Source: Desulfoscipio geothermicus DSM 3669 (GTDB lineage Bacteria; Bacillota; Desulfotomaculia; Desulfotomaculales; Desulfallaceae). From it: DNA of 64,000 bases. The position numbers and the translations under genes are program-made. The stretch spans positions 62,001 through 126,000 of the forward strand of contig NZ_FOYM01000004.1 in NCBI RefSeq assembly GCF_900115975.1, written 5' to 3'. Shown one piece after another: positions 1 through 7,601 of the stretch (its first letter is position 1; each line of letters opens with the position of its first letter). Under the pieces are notes generated by a model. That model searched no databases, was not told where the DNA came from, and saw only the letters and a list, made by a program, of their open reading frames with translations.

Positions 1-1
1 T

Positions 2-457
2 ATTATCAAGGTCCCGTGCACCGGGGCGGTTAATATGATCATGGTTAATGATGCCATTGCGGAAGGTATTGACGGAATCATCGTAGCCGGCTGTGATTCC
101 AGCCAGTGTCAGCTCAGGAAAGGGAATGAATTGGCTCGGTACAGAATAGCCAATGCCCAAAAAGGTCTGGAAGAACAATTTCTGGAGAGAGAAAGACTGA
201 GTTATGTCGCTTTGGGCGAAGGGCTGGTAGAACCCTCTATAATAAACCACCAAAAATGTGCCGGTTGCGGTCTCTGCCGGCAGGTTTGTCCTTACGGAGC
301 AATTAAGATGGTTGAAGACGGCAAATTTGAAGTTAATGGTAAGGCTTGCCGGGGTTGTGGCACCTGTGTAAGTTCTTGCAGGTCCGGGGCAATTGACTTA
401 CCGTACTGTACTGACGAAAAGATAATAACGGCTATGAAGATTTTACTGGCGAGCTAG
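2..457 (+). CDS. MvhD/HdrA-type electron-transfer protein, 5' end outside window
   Basis: The reading frame is open from the first bases of the window, so the start lies upstream. The N-terminal part carries the MvhD/FrhD (hydrogenase delta subunit) signature: a PCTG motif followed by GCDSSQC, the cysteines that in this family bind an iron-sulfur cluster. Two [4Fe-4S] ferredoxin motifs follow, CAGCGLCRQVCP and CRGCGTCVSSCR. In the family such proteins pass electrons between a hydrogenase or formate dehydrogenase and HdrA in the cytoplasm. The next gene encodes an HdrA N-terminal-like domain, so this is the end of an Hdr-type cluster. The exact partner cannot be told from this fragment. Confidence 0.8.
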   Translation: MIKVPCTGAVNMIMVNDAIAEGIDGIIVAGCDSSQCQLRKGNELARYRIANAQKGLEEQFLERERLSYVALGEGLVEPSIINHQKCAGCGLCRQVCPYGAIKMVEDGKFEVNGKACRGCGTCVSSCRSGAIDLPYCTDEKIITAMKILLAS

Positions 458-468
458 GGGGGGGGAGC

Positions 469-921
469 ATGAAAACAAATATACTTATCTGCGCTAAAAA
501 AGAATGCCTTGGCGACATCATAGATTTTCCACAAATAAAAAAATACTTTGAAAGCAAAAGGCATGAAGTTATTATTCACGAAAATTTTTGCCTCGAAATA
601 AACAACTTAAAATTTATTTCCCCCTTTAATGTTCCTAAGCGTCCAACGGTTTTTGCGGGCTGTTCGCCACTTGTCATGGAGAACAGAATAAAAACGTTGT
701 TTGATGCGCCGGTGGAAATCGCAAATATCAGGGAACAATGTTCATGGGCATGCGAAGAACCTGATATTGCCACTAAACTTTGTAAGGAAATTATTTATTT
801 GGCTGTTAACCAAATCGTTTACACAAAGCGTTACAATCCTCCGGACAATGTTTTAAAGCAAAAATTGGCGGAGTATGAATCAGTAATCAAGGAAATCGGC
901 CCAAATCCGTTTAAATTGTAA
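469..921 (+). CDS. Stand-alone HdrA N-terminal-like domain protein
   Basis: A 150-aa protein starting 11 bases after the preceding stop, behind a run of G that serves as ribosome-binding site. The stretch NIREQCSW near residue 85 and the AGCSP motif near residue 62 match the N-terminal domain of HdrA (heterodisulfide reductase subunit A), where this region precedes the FAD domain. The FAD-binding and ferredoxin parts of HdrA are absent, so this is either a natural one-domain protein or a split HdrA. Coupling to the upstream MvhD-like gene supports a role in cytoplasmic electron transfer. The family call is fairly sure; the function of a lone domain is not known to me. Confidence 0.65.
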   Translation: MKTNILICAKKECLGDIIDFPQIKKYFESKRHEVIIHENFCLEINNLKFISPFNVPKRPTVFAGCSPLVMENRIKTLFDAPVEIANIREQCSWACEEPDIATKLCKEIIYLAVNQIVYTKRYNPPDNVLKQKLAEYESVIKEIGPNPFKL

Positions 922-1065
922 TTAATCTGTTTCGTCATAAGAAAGTCTGGTCACCCGGGTGAAATTACCTTTGCGGATTTCTTCCCGGGTGGCTTTTTTT
1001 TCTGAAAAATCGCTCATTCCCGGGGCTACTCGGGGGCGGGTGGTTTTTTTTCTTTCTTTTTTCAA
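922..1065 (-). CDS. Small basic protein of 47 aa, function unknown
   Basis: A short minus-strand frame begins with TTG at 1065-1063. A strong ribosome-binding site (GGAGGTG, 1078-1072 on the minus strand) lies five bases upstream. The product is highly charged, starts with KKERKKTTRPR, contains the segment APGMSDFSEKKATREEI and ends YDETD. It stops immediately next to the stop codon of the convergent HdrA-like gene. Its amino-acid composition is protein-like and the start signal is good, so I regard it as real. I do not assign a function. No membrane segment or cysteine is present. Confidence 0.6.
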   Translation of the reverse strand: MKKERKKTTRPRVAPGMSDFSEKKATREEIRKGNFTRVTRLSYDETD

Positions 1066-1185
1066 TCTGTTCACCTCCAAATTTATTTTACCCTATTATA
1101 GTTTTAAGTTATTGCATATTATTTTCCACCATTGAATTTTAGTTAATATTTAATGGTGGCCTCCTTATTGGGAAAATAACTAATA

Positions 1186-1214
1186 TTGACAATAATAATG
1201 AATAAAGATATTAT
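1186..1214 (+). promoter_or_regulatory. Sigma-A-type promoter of arsR
   Basis: A perfect -35 box TTGACA (1186-1191) is followed after exactly 17 bases by TATTAT (1209-1214). It lies about 45 bases before the arsR start. The AT-rich region with repeated AATATT around it could hold the ArsR operator, which is inferred from family behaviour. Confidence 0.7.
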
Positions 1215-1256
1215 TTAATAAAAAAATCATTATATAAATATTAATGGGGGTTGACA

Positions 1257-1652
1257 ATGAACTTAAATAATTATGTAAAGATATTTAAAGCCCTGGGCGA
1301 ACCCACCAGGTTGAAAATACTGAAACTTTTGTCCATCAGGCCCATGTACGTCTGCGAACTGGAGTCGGTGCTGCACATGAGCCAGCCGAGAATATCCCAG
1401 CATCTGCGGACCATGAAGGAAGCAGGATTGGTTACCGAAAAAAAAGAAGCCCAGCGTACCTTTTACAGCCTGCAAATCGAATACCTTGACGAGTGTTTTA
1501 ACAATTTAATTGCCTTTTTCCATGCCGACCTGGCCGACCTGCCGCAATTTAAAGAGGAGCATTTGCGGCTGAAGCAGCTGGAAAGCGATGCGGAAGTATC
1601 ACTTTGTAAAGAAGGGAAAACCCAGGTCTTAAATTTGAAACAGAATGCCTGA
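1257..1652 (+). CDS. arsR: ArsR/SmtB-family metal(loid)-sensing repressor
   Basis: A winged-helix protein of about 131 aa. The segment ALGEPTRLKILKLL followed by SQPRISQHLRTMKEAGLV is the classic ArsR helix-turn-helix. A cysteine sits in the MYVCEL motif near residue 32, the position where arsenic sensors use cysteine ligands, and another lies near the C-terminus (SLCKEG). I chose ATG at 1257 over TTG at 1251 because the GGGGG ribosome-binding site at 1246-1250 is correctly spaced only for the former. It should repress its own operon, but the adjoining arsenite pump gene is broken, so its present target may be only itself. Confidence 0.8.
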   Translation: MNLNNYVKIFKALGEPTRLKILKLLSIRPMYVCELESVLHMSQPRISQHLRTMKEAGLVTEKKEAQRTFYSLQIEYLDECFNNLIAFFHADLADLPQFKEEHLRLKQLESDAEVSLCKEGKTQVLNLKQNA

Positions 1653-1730
1653 ACTGCTGCACGTCAGACACGATTTAGTCTAAAATATAAGATGATTTTT
1701 ATATAATAGAATGTGTTGGGAGGCTTATAT

Positions 1731-2060
1731 ATGTCGGATTCAGTAACCGGCAAACTCTCTTTTCCGGACCGGTATTTAACTCTGTGGATCTTCCTGGCGA
1801 TGGCAGTGGGTGTGGCGGGCGGCTACATTTACCCGCAGATTGCCGGCTTTTGGGGACGCTGCCAGGTGGGCGCCACCAACATCCCCATTGCCATCGGCCT
1901 GATCGTCATGATGTACCCGCCCCTGGCCAGGGCGCCCGAGGTGTTATCCATGCTACAGGAAGCGAACGCCGACGTGCTGGTGTGCGGCCATACTCATCTG
2001 AAAGGAGGTGTAAAGCGTGATTTCCGTGGATATACCCGGTCGTGGTATGCTGCAGCTTAA
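1731..2060 (+). pseudogene. Chimeric remnant: ACR3 arsenite transporter start fused to a metallophosphoesterase tail
   Basis: The first about 65 codons match the beginning of ACR3 arsenite permeases (segment [16 protein letters not shown], then [18 protein letters not shown]). After about position 1925 the frame changes identity: [11 protein letters not shown] is the C-terminal metal-binding motif of YfcE-like metallophosphoesterases. The frame then runs into the start of the next gene and stops. Full ACR3 has ten membrane helices, so this cannot transport arsenite. A deletion joining two genes explains it. Start ATG follows a GGAGG site. Position next to arsR supports an original ars operon. 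Confidence 0.7.
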
Positions 2061-2487
2061 ATACATCGTGTTGGATTACAACGGCACGATGGCCCAAGAC
2101 GGCGTCCTGCTGCCCGGCGTCGAGGAAAGGTTGAATCAGCTCAGCGAGAGTCTCGAAGTGCACATCCTAACTGCCGATACCTTCGGCAAGTGCCGGGGTG
2201 AGTGCAAGGGCATCAAAGGTACCGTTCAGATTCTGTCCCAGCCAATCGGGGTCGGGGAAAAAGAAGCTTTTGTGGAAAGCCTGGGAGCGGAGAATACTGT
2301 GGCGGTGGGCAACGGCGCCAACGATAAGTTGATGCTGGCGAAAGCGGCCCTTGGTATTGTGGTTTTAGGACCGGAAGGAACTTCCGTGCAGGCGCTGCAA
2401 AATGCCGATGTAGCGGTAAAGGAAATCAATGAAGGCCTGGATCTACTGCTGCAGCCCAAACGATTGATTGCAACCCTACGTCTGTAG
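2017..2487 (+). CDS. HAD-family soluble P-type-ATPase-like phosphatase, copy 1
   Basis: A 156-aa HAD-fold protein starting with GTG behind GGAGGTG. Motif I is LDYNGTMA, the P-type-ATPase-like form of DxxGT, and motif IV is [16 protein letters not shown] near residue 98. The membrane and nucleotide-binding parts of a P-type ATPase are absent, matching the soluble P-type-ATPase group (COG4087). A near-identical gene lies inverted at 43546-44016, with about a dozen residue differences. Here it is followed by convergent crcB genes and UspA, while the other copy lies behind a fluoride riboswitch, so a role in fluoride stress is likely. The substrate is unknown. Confidence 0.75.
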   Translation: MISVDIPGRGMLQLKYIVLDYNGTMAQDGVLLPGVEERLNQLSESLEVHILTADTFGKCRGECKGIKGTVQILSQPIGVGEKEAFVESLGAENTVAVGNGANDKLMLAKAALGIVVLGPEGTSVQALQNADVAVKEINEGLDLLLQPKRLIATLRL

Positions 2488-2569
2488 CATCCTTTTTTGT
2501 TACTAACCAGCCATAGGAGTTATTAGTTGCGGTTCTGCTCAGAATAAACATAAATCATTGAGATTAAAT

Positions 2570-2938
2570 TTAAAAACAGTAGATGGCCAACCAGGCTAAA
2601 AGCAGACCTGTAATAATGGAAAGAATAATGTTGGCAGCGCTCAGGGACAAATTACCCCTTTCGGCCAGCATAAAACTCTCATATATCAAGGTAGAAAAGG
2701 TGGTAAAGGACCCCATAAAACCCACGCTTAAAGCTATGCGGGCGCTGCCGTCCATCAGCGTAGATATAAAATGGGGATGGCTCATCAGTAAGCCAAGGGC
2801 AAAACTACCCAACATATTAACCACAAAAGTGCTCAGTGGAAAATCCCTTTTCCAAAATTTACCAAGTAATCGTCCAATTAAATAGCGGCCGGTAGCGCCC
2901 AAAAAACCACCGGCACCCACTGCAACTAAATCAACCAT
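2570..2938 (-). CDS. crcB: CrcB/Fluc fluoride channel subunit
   Basis: A 122-aa, four-helix membrane protein. Family motifs are GGFLGATGRY at the N-terminus, a pore asparagine in FVVNMLGSF, and the phenylalanine-box segment GSFTTFSTL. Fluc channels export fluoride passively and work as antiparallel dimers. Its start overlaps the end of the upstream crcB by eight bases and has a GGGAGAAAG site. The two adjacent, diverged copies suggest a heterodimer in which each subunit adopts one orientation. It is the last gene of a minus-strand usp-crcB-crcB unit. Confidence 0.9.
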   Translation of the reverse strand: MVDLVAVGAGGFLGATGRYLIGRLLGKFWKRDFPLSTFVVNMLGSFALGLLMSHPHFISTLMDGSARIALSVGFMGSFTTFSTLIYESFMLAERGNLSLSAANIILSIITGLLLAWLAIYCF

Positions 2939-3362
2939 TTCTTTCTCCCTTTACACTTAAACCAGTCCATCTTTGACCCCAACCGGTGGTTAAGATATAT
3001 TGCCCCGTGGCATAACCGAACCAGGTAAAAATAAATCCTACCAAAAGTGTCAGCCCCAGGTAAAGCAATGCCAATGGTGCAGAAGTTTGAAAAAGTACGA
3101 TGCCTTCCACACTGAGCGTAGAAAAAGTGGTAAACGATCCGATAAAGCCGGTGGCAACGGCTAGCACGAAATATGATTGGCCGCTTAATTTATGCAGCAC
3201 CAGGGTTAGGAATAAGGCAATAAAAAAACAACCCCCTACATTTACGGCAAAAGTCCCCCAGGGAAGCATACCTTTGTCATTTAATAATAAACTTATGGCA
3301 TAGCGGGCCAGTGCGCCTAAAATTCCACCCACACCAACGCTAAAAAAGCGCAATTGCATCAC
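2931..3362 (-). CDS. crcB: CrcB/Fluc fluoride channel subunit, partner copy
   Basis: A four-helix membrane protein of about 143 aa with GGILGALARY, AVNVGGCFF and GSFTTFSTLSVEG, the three Fluc signatures. It begins seven bases after the stop of the upstream UspA gene. GTG at 3362 and ATG at 3359 are both possible starts. Translation is probably coupled to usp, and its end overlaps the second crcB. Together the two subunits should form the dual-topology fluoride channel of the inner membrane. No fluoride riboswitch is visible before this operon, although two occur elsewhere in the window. Confidence 0.9.
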   Translation of the reverse strand: MMQLRFFSVGVGGILGALARYAISLLLNDKGMLPWGTFAVNVGGCFFIALFLTLVLHKLSGQSYFVLAVATGFIGSFTTFSTLSVEGIVLFQTSAPLALLYLGLTLLVGFIFTWFGYATGQYILTTGWGQRWTGLSVKGERNG

Positions 3363-3368
3363 CTTGTC

Positions 3369-3797
3369 TTATTTTACTACGGTTACCGGGCAGTGTGCCT
3401 GATGAATAACTTTATTGCTAACGCTGCCCAGCAGCATCCCCTTTACATTACCCAGCCCCCGGGTACCCATGACAATAAGATCAAAATCATGTTCCCGGGC
3501 ATATTCAATGATGCTTTTGGCAATATCTCCCTGCAATATAACCTTTTCCACTATTAATCCTTCGCTTTTAAATAATTCCACAGCACTTTGCAGCAAACGA
3601 TCTGTATTGATTTGTAACGCATTGTCAAATTCAGCTTCGTTGGCGCCAAGAAATTCTGCCTCATCCTTAGTGAAGGAAGCCACAATAATTATAGTACACC
3701 GGGCTTCCGGTATGCTTTTGTGCAAATCAACAGCAAACTTAGCCGCCCGCAGTGCATTTTGTGATCCATCAAACGCTAGAAAAATTTTTTTAATCAA
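3369..3797 (-). CDS. Universal stress protein UspA family, ATP-binding type
   Basis: A Usp-fold protein of about 142 aa. The segment [18 protein letters not shown] fits the G-2x-G-9x-G(S/T) ATP-binding motif of MJ0577-type Usp proteins. I place the start at TTG 3797 because the AAGGAG site is then eight bases away; TTG at 3803 would be too close. It heads an operon with two crcB genes. Usp genes are known companions of crcB in fluoride-responsive operons, so the context suggests fluoride or general stress. The C-terminal part of a related Usp survives next to the second HAD copy at 43.4 kb. Confidence 0.85.
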   Translation of the reverse strand: MIKKIFLAFDGSQNALRAAKFAVDLHKSIPEARCTIIIVASFTKDEAEFLGANEAEFDNALQINTDRLLQSAVELFKSEGLIVEKVILQGDIAKSIIEYAREHDFDLIVMGTRGLGNVKGMLLGSVSNKVIHQAHCPVTVVK

Positions 3798-3965
3798 GCA
3801 CAATTCTCCTTCCAGTGCAGTTACCGCAGGTAAAATATATAAGTTAGATATATATATTAATTATATCATATATAACGCTAATAAAAAAAGGAAGGTATTC
3901 ATACTTTGCCTTATTTTACAGGCATTGTGCAGCTTTTTAGTTTCGTAATGAAAAAAATTGCTACA

Positions 3966-4070
3966 TTATGATCCGCGCAGTTTTCTATCATAGAATTCAT
4001 ATTTTCGAGCGGCAACTTCGGTCTTACTCATTGCTTTAACAAGATAATACCCGTCCTTTACTTTTTCCAC
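3966..4070 (-). CDS. Possible 34-aa protein or gene relic
   Basis: A minus-strand frame from GTG at 4070 reads EKVKDGYYLVKAMSKTEV and continues AARKYEFYDRKLRGS before a TAA. The composition looks protein-like, and the frame is open for 14 further codons upstream. No convincing ribosome-binding site is seen before either the GTG or an upstream TTG. It may be the tail of a lost gene. I do not recognise it. The rest of the 3.8-4.3 kb gap is AT-rich and holds only the terminator at 4191-4223. Confidence 0.25.
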   Translation of the reverse strand: MEKVKDGYYLVKAMSKTEVAARKYEFYDRKLRGS

Positions 4071-4190
4071 TTTTGAATATGAAATATTGCAATTACTCAA
4101 AAAAGGTGTTGGTTACCGGGCTTTATACCGGATTAAGTTTTATGCTGGGCTTTTTTTCAGCTTGGGTTACGTTACGATATATCCGGCTTT

Positions 4191-4223
4191 AAAAATAAAA
4201 AAAACAGGCTTTAATAAGCCGCT
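4191..4223 (-). terminator. Rho-independent terminator after the activator gene
   Basis: On the minus strand a GGCTT/AAGCC hairpin (4220-4207) is followed by a T-rich tract (4206-4191). It ends the HgdB/HgdC-type operon. Confidence 0.65.
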
Positions 4224-4300
4224 GAAATCACGAAAGACAATAAAGCGATTATTAATACACGTTCTTAAGTAAATTTTTGATAAAACGTCGGTGAAACCTT

Positions 4301-5050
4301 CTAATGCTGCTCTTTTGCCGCAGCCAGGGCGGCACCCAGGGCTCCCACCAGCTGTGGCTCCGGGGGCACCAGAACTTTCGTCCCCAGTTTTTCGGCCAGC
4401 AGGGTTACAATACACCGGTTGTTGGCCACCCCGCCGGAGAATACCAGCGGTGGAGTCAAGCCGATTCTTTGCAACATACCCGCGGTTCGTTCCACCACGG
4501 CGGAGTGCAATGCCAGGGCGATGTCTTCCCGGGCCGCTCCCCGGTGCATCAGGGACACCGCTTCTGATTCGGCAAATACGGTGCACATGTTGCTGATTTT
4601 AATGCCGCCGCTGCCCTGTAGAGCAGCCTCACCGAATTCGTCCATACCACCGTATCCAAGGGCGGCGGCCATCACCTCCAAAAATTTACCCGTTCCGGCG
4701 GAGCACCGGTCGTTCATTTGAAAATCGGCAACGACACCCCGCTCGTCAAGCAGGATAACCTTGGTATCCTGTCCGCCGATGTCCAGTACCGTGCGCACCC
4801 CGGGGAAAATATGGGCGGCCCCCAGGGCGTGGGCTTTTATTTCAGTAATCACCGCGTCGGCAAAGTGGGATTTGGCCGCGTGCCGGCCGTAACCGGTGGC
4901 CACCACCCGCCGGTACTTCTCTGTAAGCATATTTTTGGCCGCGCCCAGCGGTTCGAAACCGGTATCAATGAGCCGGGACAATGCCACCCGGCCTTCGGAA
5001 AGCACCACAAAACCGATGGTCCTGGACCCGATATCTATTCCTGCGTACAA
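4301..5050 (-). CDS. BadF/HgdC-type ATP-dependent activator (reductase component)
   Basis: A 249-aa ASKHA-fold ATPase. GIDIGSR at residues 4-10 and DIGGQDTK at 90-97 are its nucleotide-binding motifs. Cys116 (DRCSAGTGKFLE) and Cys156 (SNMCTVFAESE) are the ligands that bridge one [4Fe-4S] cluster across the homodimer. In this family ATP hydrolysis drives single-electron transfer to a 2-hydroxyacyl-CoA dehydratase or a double-cubane protein. The TTG start lies 14 bases after the stop of the dehydratase-like gene, so the two are co-expressed. The length is typical. The pairing with a single-subunit partner suggests a DCCP-reductase rather than a classic HgdC. Confidence 0.85.
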   Translation of the reverse strand: MYAGIDIGSRTIGFVVLSEGRVALSRLIDTGFEPLGAAKNMLTEKYRRVVATGYGRHAAKSHFADAVITEIKAHALGAAHIFPGVRTVLDIGGQDTKVILLDERGVVADFQMNDRCSAGTGKFLEVMAAALGYGGMDEFGEAALQGSGGIKISNMCTVFAESEAVSLMHRGAAREDIALALHSAVVERTAGMLQRIGLTPPLVFSGGVANNRCIVTLLAEKLGTKVLVPPEPQLVGALGAALAAAKEQH

Positions 5051-5064
5051 TGGCTTTAACCCCT

Positions 5065-6336
5065 TTACCCGAGCATTTCAATAAATGCCTCTATCCTGGT
5101 CTTCAATTGCCCGGCGTCTTCCTGGTCGTAACCCGTTTCGATCTTCAACAGCGGTATGTTTTCCTCTTTTAAAACCTTTTCCACCCGGTTGGCTTCCACG
5201 GCGTAAGGGTCACAGAAGGACAGGGCGCAGTGGATAACCCCGTCGGCGTTGTATTCCCTGACCAGCTGAACCAGCCGCTCCATACGCCCGGTGTTCGGTG
5301 TGAACACTGCGCAGTTGACTCCCAGGTACCGGGCTGCCACGTTTTCCAGCATGGCATCCATGGCCCCGGCATCTTCAGCCACTTCATTCTCAAAATAACG
5401 CAGTCCCGTGCACAGTTCCTCAGCCACTATCACCGCGCCGCTGGTTTCGATCAGGTGCGGCACTTTCCAGTTGGGAATGGCCATGGGGGTGCCGGTGACG
5501 ATCACCCTGGGGGTCCCGGAGGGGAAAACCCCTTCGCCGGTTTGCACTTTTTTATCCAGTTCATCGCAGAGTTCATTAACTTTGCCCGTGAACCTTTCCA
5601 CATCGTCATACATGGCGATTTGCTCAATAAGGAGACTGTCCAGGCCGCTGATAGGCGCGGGGTCGTTTTTGCGCAGTTCAGCCAGCCGGCGCAGGGCCCG
5701 CCGTTTGCCGTTCACTTCCCGGATGGATTTGGCCAGGGTTTCGGTAGTGAGCCTGTTGCCTGTGGTTTCCTCCACCAGACGCGCAAAATCCCTGACTTCC
5801 TCCAGCCACAGCTCCCGGTCCCGCCCCCTTTTCATCTGGGGCGTTTCCATAACGTGTACCGGCACGTAGTCGTTTAATATTTCAAAAGCTTTCTTTTTGC
5901 CGTCGCAGGTGGTCTCGCCCACCACCATGTCACAGGACTCAAAGTAGGGGCATATTTTGGCCAGCTTGAAGCCCATAAATGACTTGATCAGTGGGCAAAT
6001 GTTGCGCGGCAGCACCTTTTCGGCCTCGGCAGCGCCGATATCAATGCCGGAACAAAGGCCGATGCAGATGCCGCCGGCGGCGCGGACAATTTCTTCGGGC
6101 ACAAATACGCAAAATGCGCCGATTACTTTACCGCCGTTTTGCTTATGCTCCTGCAGTTCCTGGATTCTTAATCCGTGGATTTCGTTGACCACAAAATCGA
6201 AATATTCCAGGCCTTGCGGCCTGTTCGGCTGGGTCAGGTAGACATCGTGATATGTGGGCGGCAATGCTTGCAGCAACCGGTCATGGGCTTCCATGTTCAA
6301 CCCCAGGGAGCGCCACATTTCATTATAATTACTCAT
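5065..6336 (-). CDS. Single-subunit HgdB/double-cubane cluster protein (2-hydroxyacyl-CoA dehydratase family)
   Basis: A 423-aa protein of the 2-hydroxyacyl-CoA dehydratase D-component family. Conserved cysteines occur in GAFCVFVPEE, NICPLIKSFMG, KICPYFESCD and GETTCDGKKK, which in this family bind cubane or double-cubane clusters. Classic dehydratases have two different subunits (HgdA/HgdB), but only one is encoded here, followed directly by its activator. That arrangement fits the double-cubane cluster proteins (DCCP, YjiM type), which are reduced by the activator at the cost of ATP and can reduce small molecules. The natural substrate is unknown. A 2-hydroxyacyl-CoA substrate remains possible, given the CitE-like lyase upstream. 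Confidence 0.75.
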   Translation of the reverse strand: MSNYNEMWRSLGLNMEAHDRLLQALPPTYHDVYLTQPNRPQGLEYFDFVVNEIHGLRIQELQEHKQNGGKVIGAFCVFVPEEIVRAAGGICIGLCSGIDIGAAEAEKVLPRNICPLIKSFMGFKLAKICPYFESCDMVVGETTCDGKKKAFEILNDYVPVHVMETPQMKRGRDRELWLEEVRDFARLVEETTGNRLTTETLAKSIREVNGKRRALRRLAELRKNDPAPISGLDSLLIEQIAMYDDVERFTGKVNELCDELDKKVQTGEGVFPSGTPRVIVTGTPMAIPNWKVPHLIETSGAVIVAEELCTGLRYFENEVAEDAGAMDAMLENVAARYLGVNCAVFTPNTGRMERLVQLVREYNADGVIHCALSFCDPYAVEANRVEKVLKEENIPLLKIETGYDQEDAGQLKTRIEAFIEMLG

Positions 6337-6536
6337 TCAACTATCTTCCTTTCAAAAGAAAAAAATATCACAGGTGTATTTACACATATACATTATGAAT
6401 TATATATAAGCGTTTTGCATGATACAAATAAAATATTTTTATTAAAAAGCACGGTAAGCTAAAATCTATTTATTCTTAATGTAGGTTTTTAACTGTACTT
6501 GCCCTTCGCTTTAAGAACGAGCCGGGGGTAAACAAA

Positions 6537-6559
6537 AAGGAGAGGATAGCCCTCTCCTT
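6537..6559 (-). terminator. Terminator after the CitE-like gene
   Basis: A nine-base-pair GGAGAGG-type hairpin with a four- to five-base loop is followed on the minus strand by TTTTTG. It separates the lyase gene from the dehydratase operon. The rest of the gap to 6336 holds AT-rich promoter-like sequence. Confidence 0.75.
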
Positions 6560-6574
6560 ATTGTTTGACTTCAT

Positions 6575-7444
6575 TTAATTGAATTTTATCTTTTCCGCCG
6601 TGGTCAGGATTTGCCGGGCCCGGTTGACGATGGGGTATTCAACCATTTTGCCGTCTACCTGGATGACTCCGGTGCCCTCGGCTTCCGCTTTCTCGAAAGC
6701 GGCCACGATCTTTTCCGCCGCCGCCACTTCCTCCGGGGTGGGGCTGAATATTTCCTTCACTGGTTCAATTTGTGCCGGGTGGATGACCAGCTTGCCCTGG
6801 AAGCCCATTTTTCTGGCCCGGCGGGCGTCTTCCCGCAGGGCTTCGATGTTTTTAATGAAAGGGCAAACGGTATCCAGCGGCGGCTCGATGTCAGCCAGCC
6901 GCGAAGCCGCGATCAACCTGGCCCGGGCGTAAAACAACTCGGAGCCGTCTTCGGTATACGTGGTCCAGGTGTCGGCGGTATAATCATTGCCACCGAAGGC
7001 CAATCTTTTGACCCTGGGGCAGGAGGCGGCTATGTCGCCTGAGTTTTCAATGCCCCGGACACTTTCGATAAATGGAATCAACTCCAGGGTGCCCCGGGCA
7101 ATGCCCCGTTTTTCTTCCAGGAGCCCTATCAGCCAATCCGCGCGGCGCACTTCTTCGGCGGATTCGGCCTTGGCCAGCATGATGCCGCTCAGACCGGGTT
7201 GCACCACTGCCTGCAGGTCGTCCAGGATATACCGGGTTTGCACCCCGTTGACCCGTACGTAGGTGGTGGGTAAATCCGGGGAGCCGATTACTTCGCTGAT
7301 TACCTGCCGGGCGCTGTCCTTCTCGCTGAAAGCCACCGCGTCCTCCATGTCTATGATTACGGCATCGGCGTTCAGGGTATAGGCCTTTTGGATTTTTTTA
7401 CGGTCGGTGCCGGGCACGAACAACAGGCATCTAAACAAATCCAT
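6575..7444 (-). CDS. CitE-like HpcH/HpaI-family acyl-CoA lyase
   Basis: A 289-aa TIM-barrel protein. The N-terminus MDLFRCLLFVPGTDRKKI, the segment ADAVIIDMEDAVAFSEKD and the C-terminal GFQGKLVIHPAQIEPV are hallmarks of CitE/malyl-CoA-lyase-like proteins, with Mg-binding acidic residues and CoA substrates. ATG 7444 follows an AGGGGTG site; the open frame upstream of it does not resemble the family. No citrate lyase alpha or gamma subunit is nearby, so it is a stand-alone lyase or thioesterase such as those acting on malyl-, methylmalyl- or citramalyl-CoA. The specific substrate cannot be read from the sequence. Confidence 0.75.
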   Translation of the reverse strand: MDLFRCLLFVPGTDRKKIQKAYTLNADAVIIDMEDAVAFSEKDSARQVISEVIGSPDLPTTYVRVNGVQTRYILDDLQAVVQPGLSGIMLAKAESAEEVRRADWLIGLLEEKRGIARGTLELIPFIESVRGIENSGDIAASCPRVKRLAFGGNDYTADTWTTYTEDGSELFYARARLIAASRLADIEPPLDTVCPFIKNIEALREDARRARKMGFQGKLVIHPAQIEPVKEIFSPTPEEVAAAEKIVAAFEKAEAEGTGVIQVDGKMVEYPIVNRARQILTTAEKIKFN

Positions 7445-7601
7445 ATTAACACCCCTGCCTTCCTTAATAAAAATGGTTAATAATATTTTCGCCACCCCAA
7501 AGGCTATTCCTGTGCAAAGGGACGGTGAAAATATTAGCCGTCTAAAAAGAGGGATTTTACCGGACAAAATCGAATTTTTCGTTGTATTTGTGTAGGAGCG
7601 G

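Noticed and set aside
3798-3965. Fluoride riboswitch before the usp-crcB operon
   Set aside because: The upstream region on the minus strand has none of the GATGG or GCTAAT...CTCCTACC elements seen at 44.7 and 48.0 kb.
4087-4272. Plus-strand frame of 61 codons between usp and the activator gene
   Set aside because: Its composition follows the AT-rich background, no ribosome-binding site precedes it, and its second half overlaps the minus-strand terminator.
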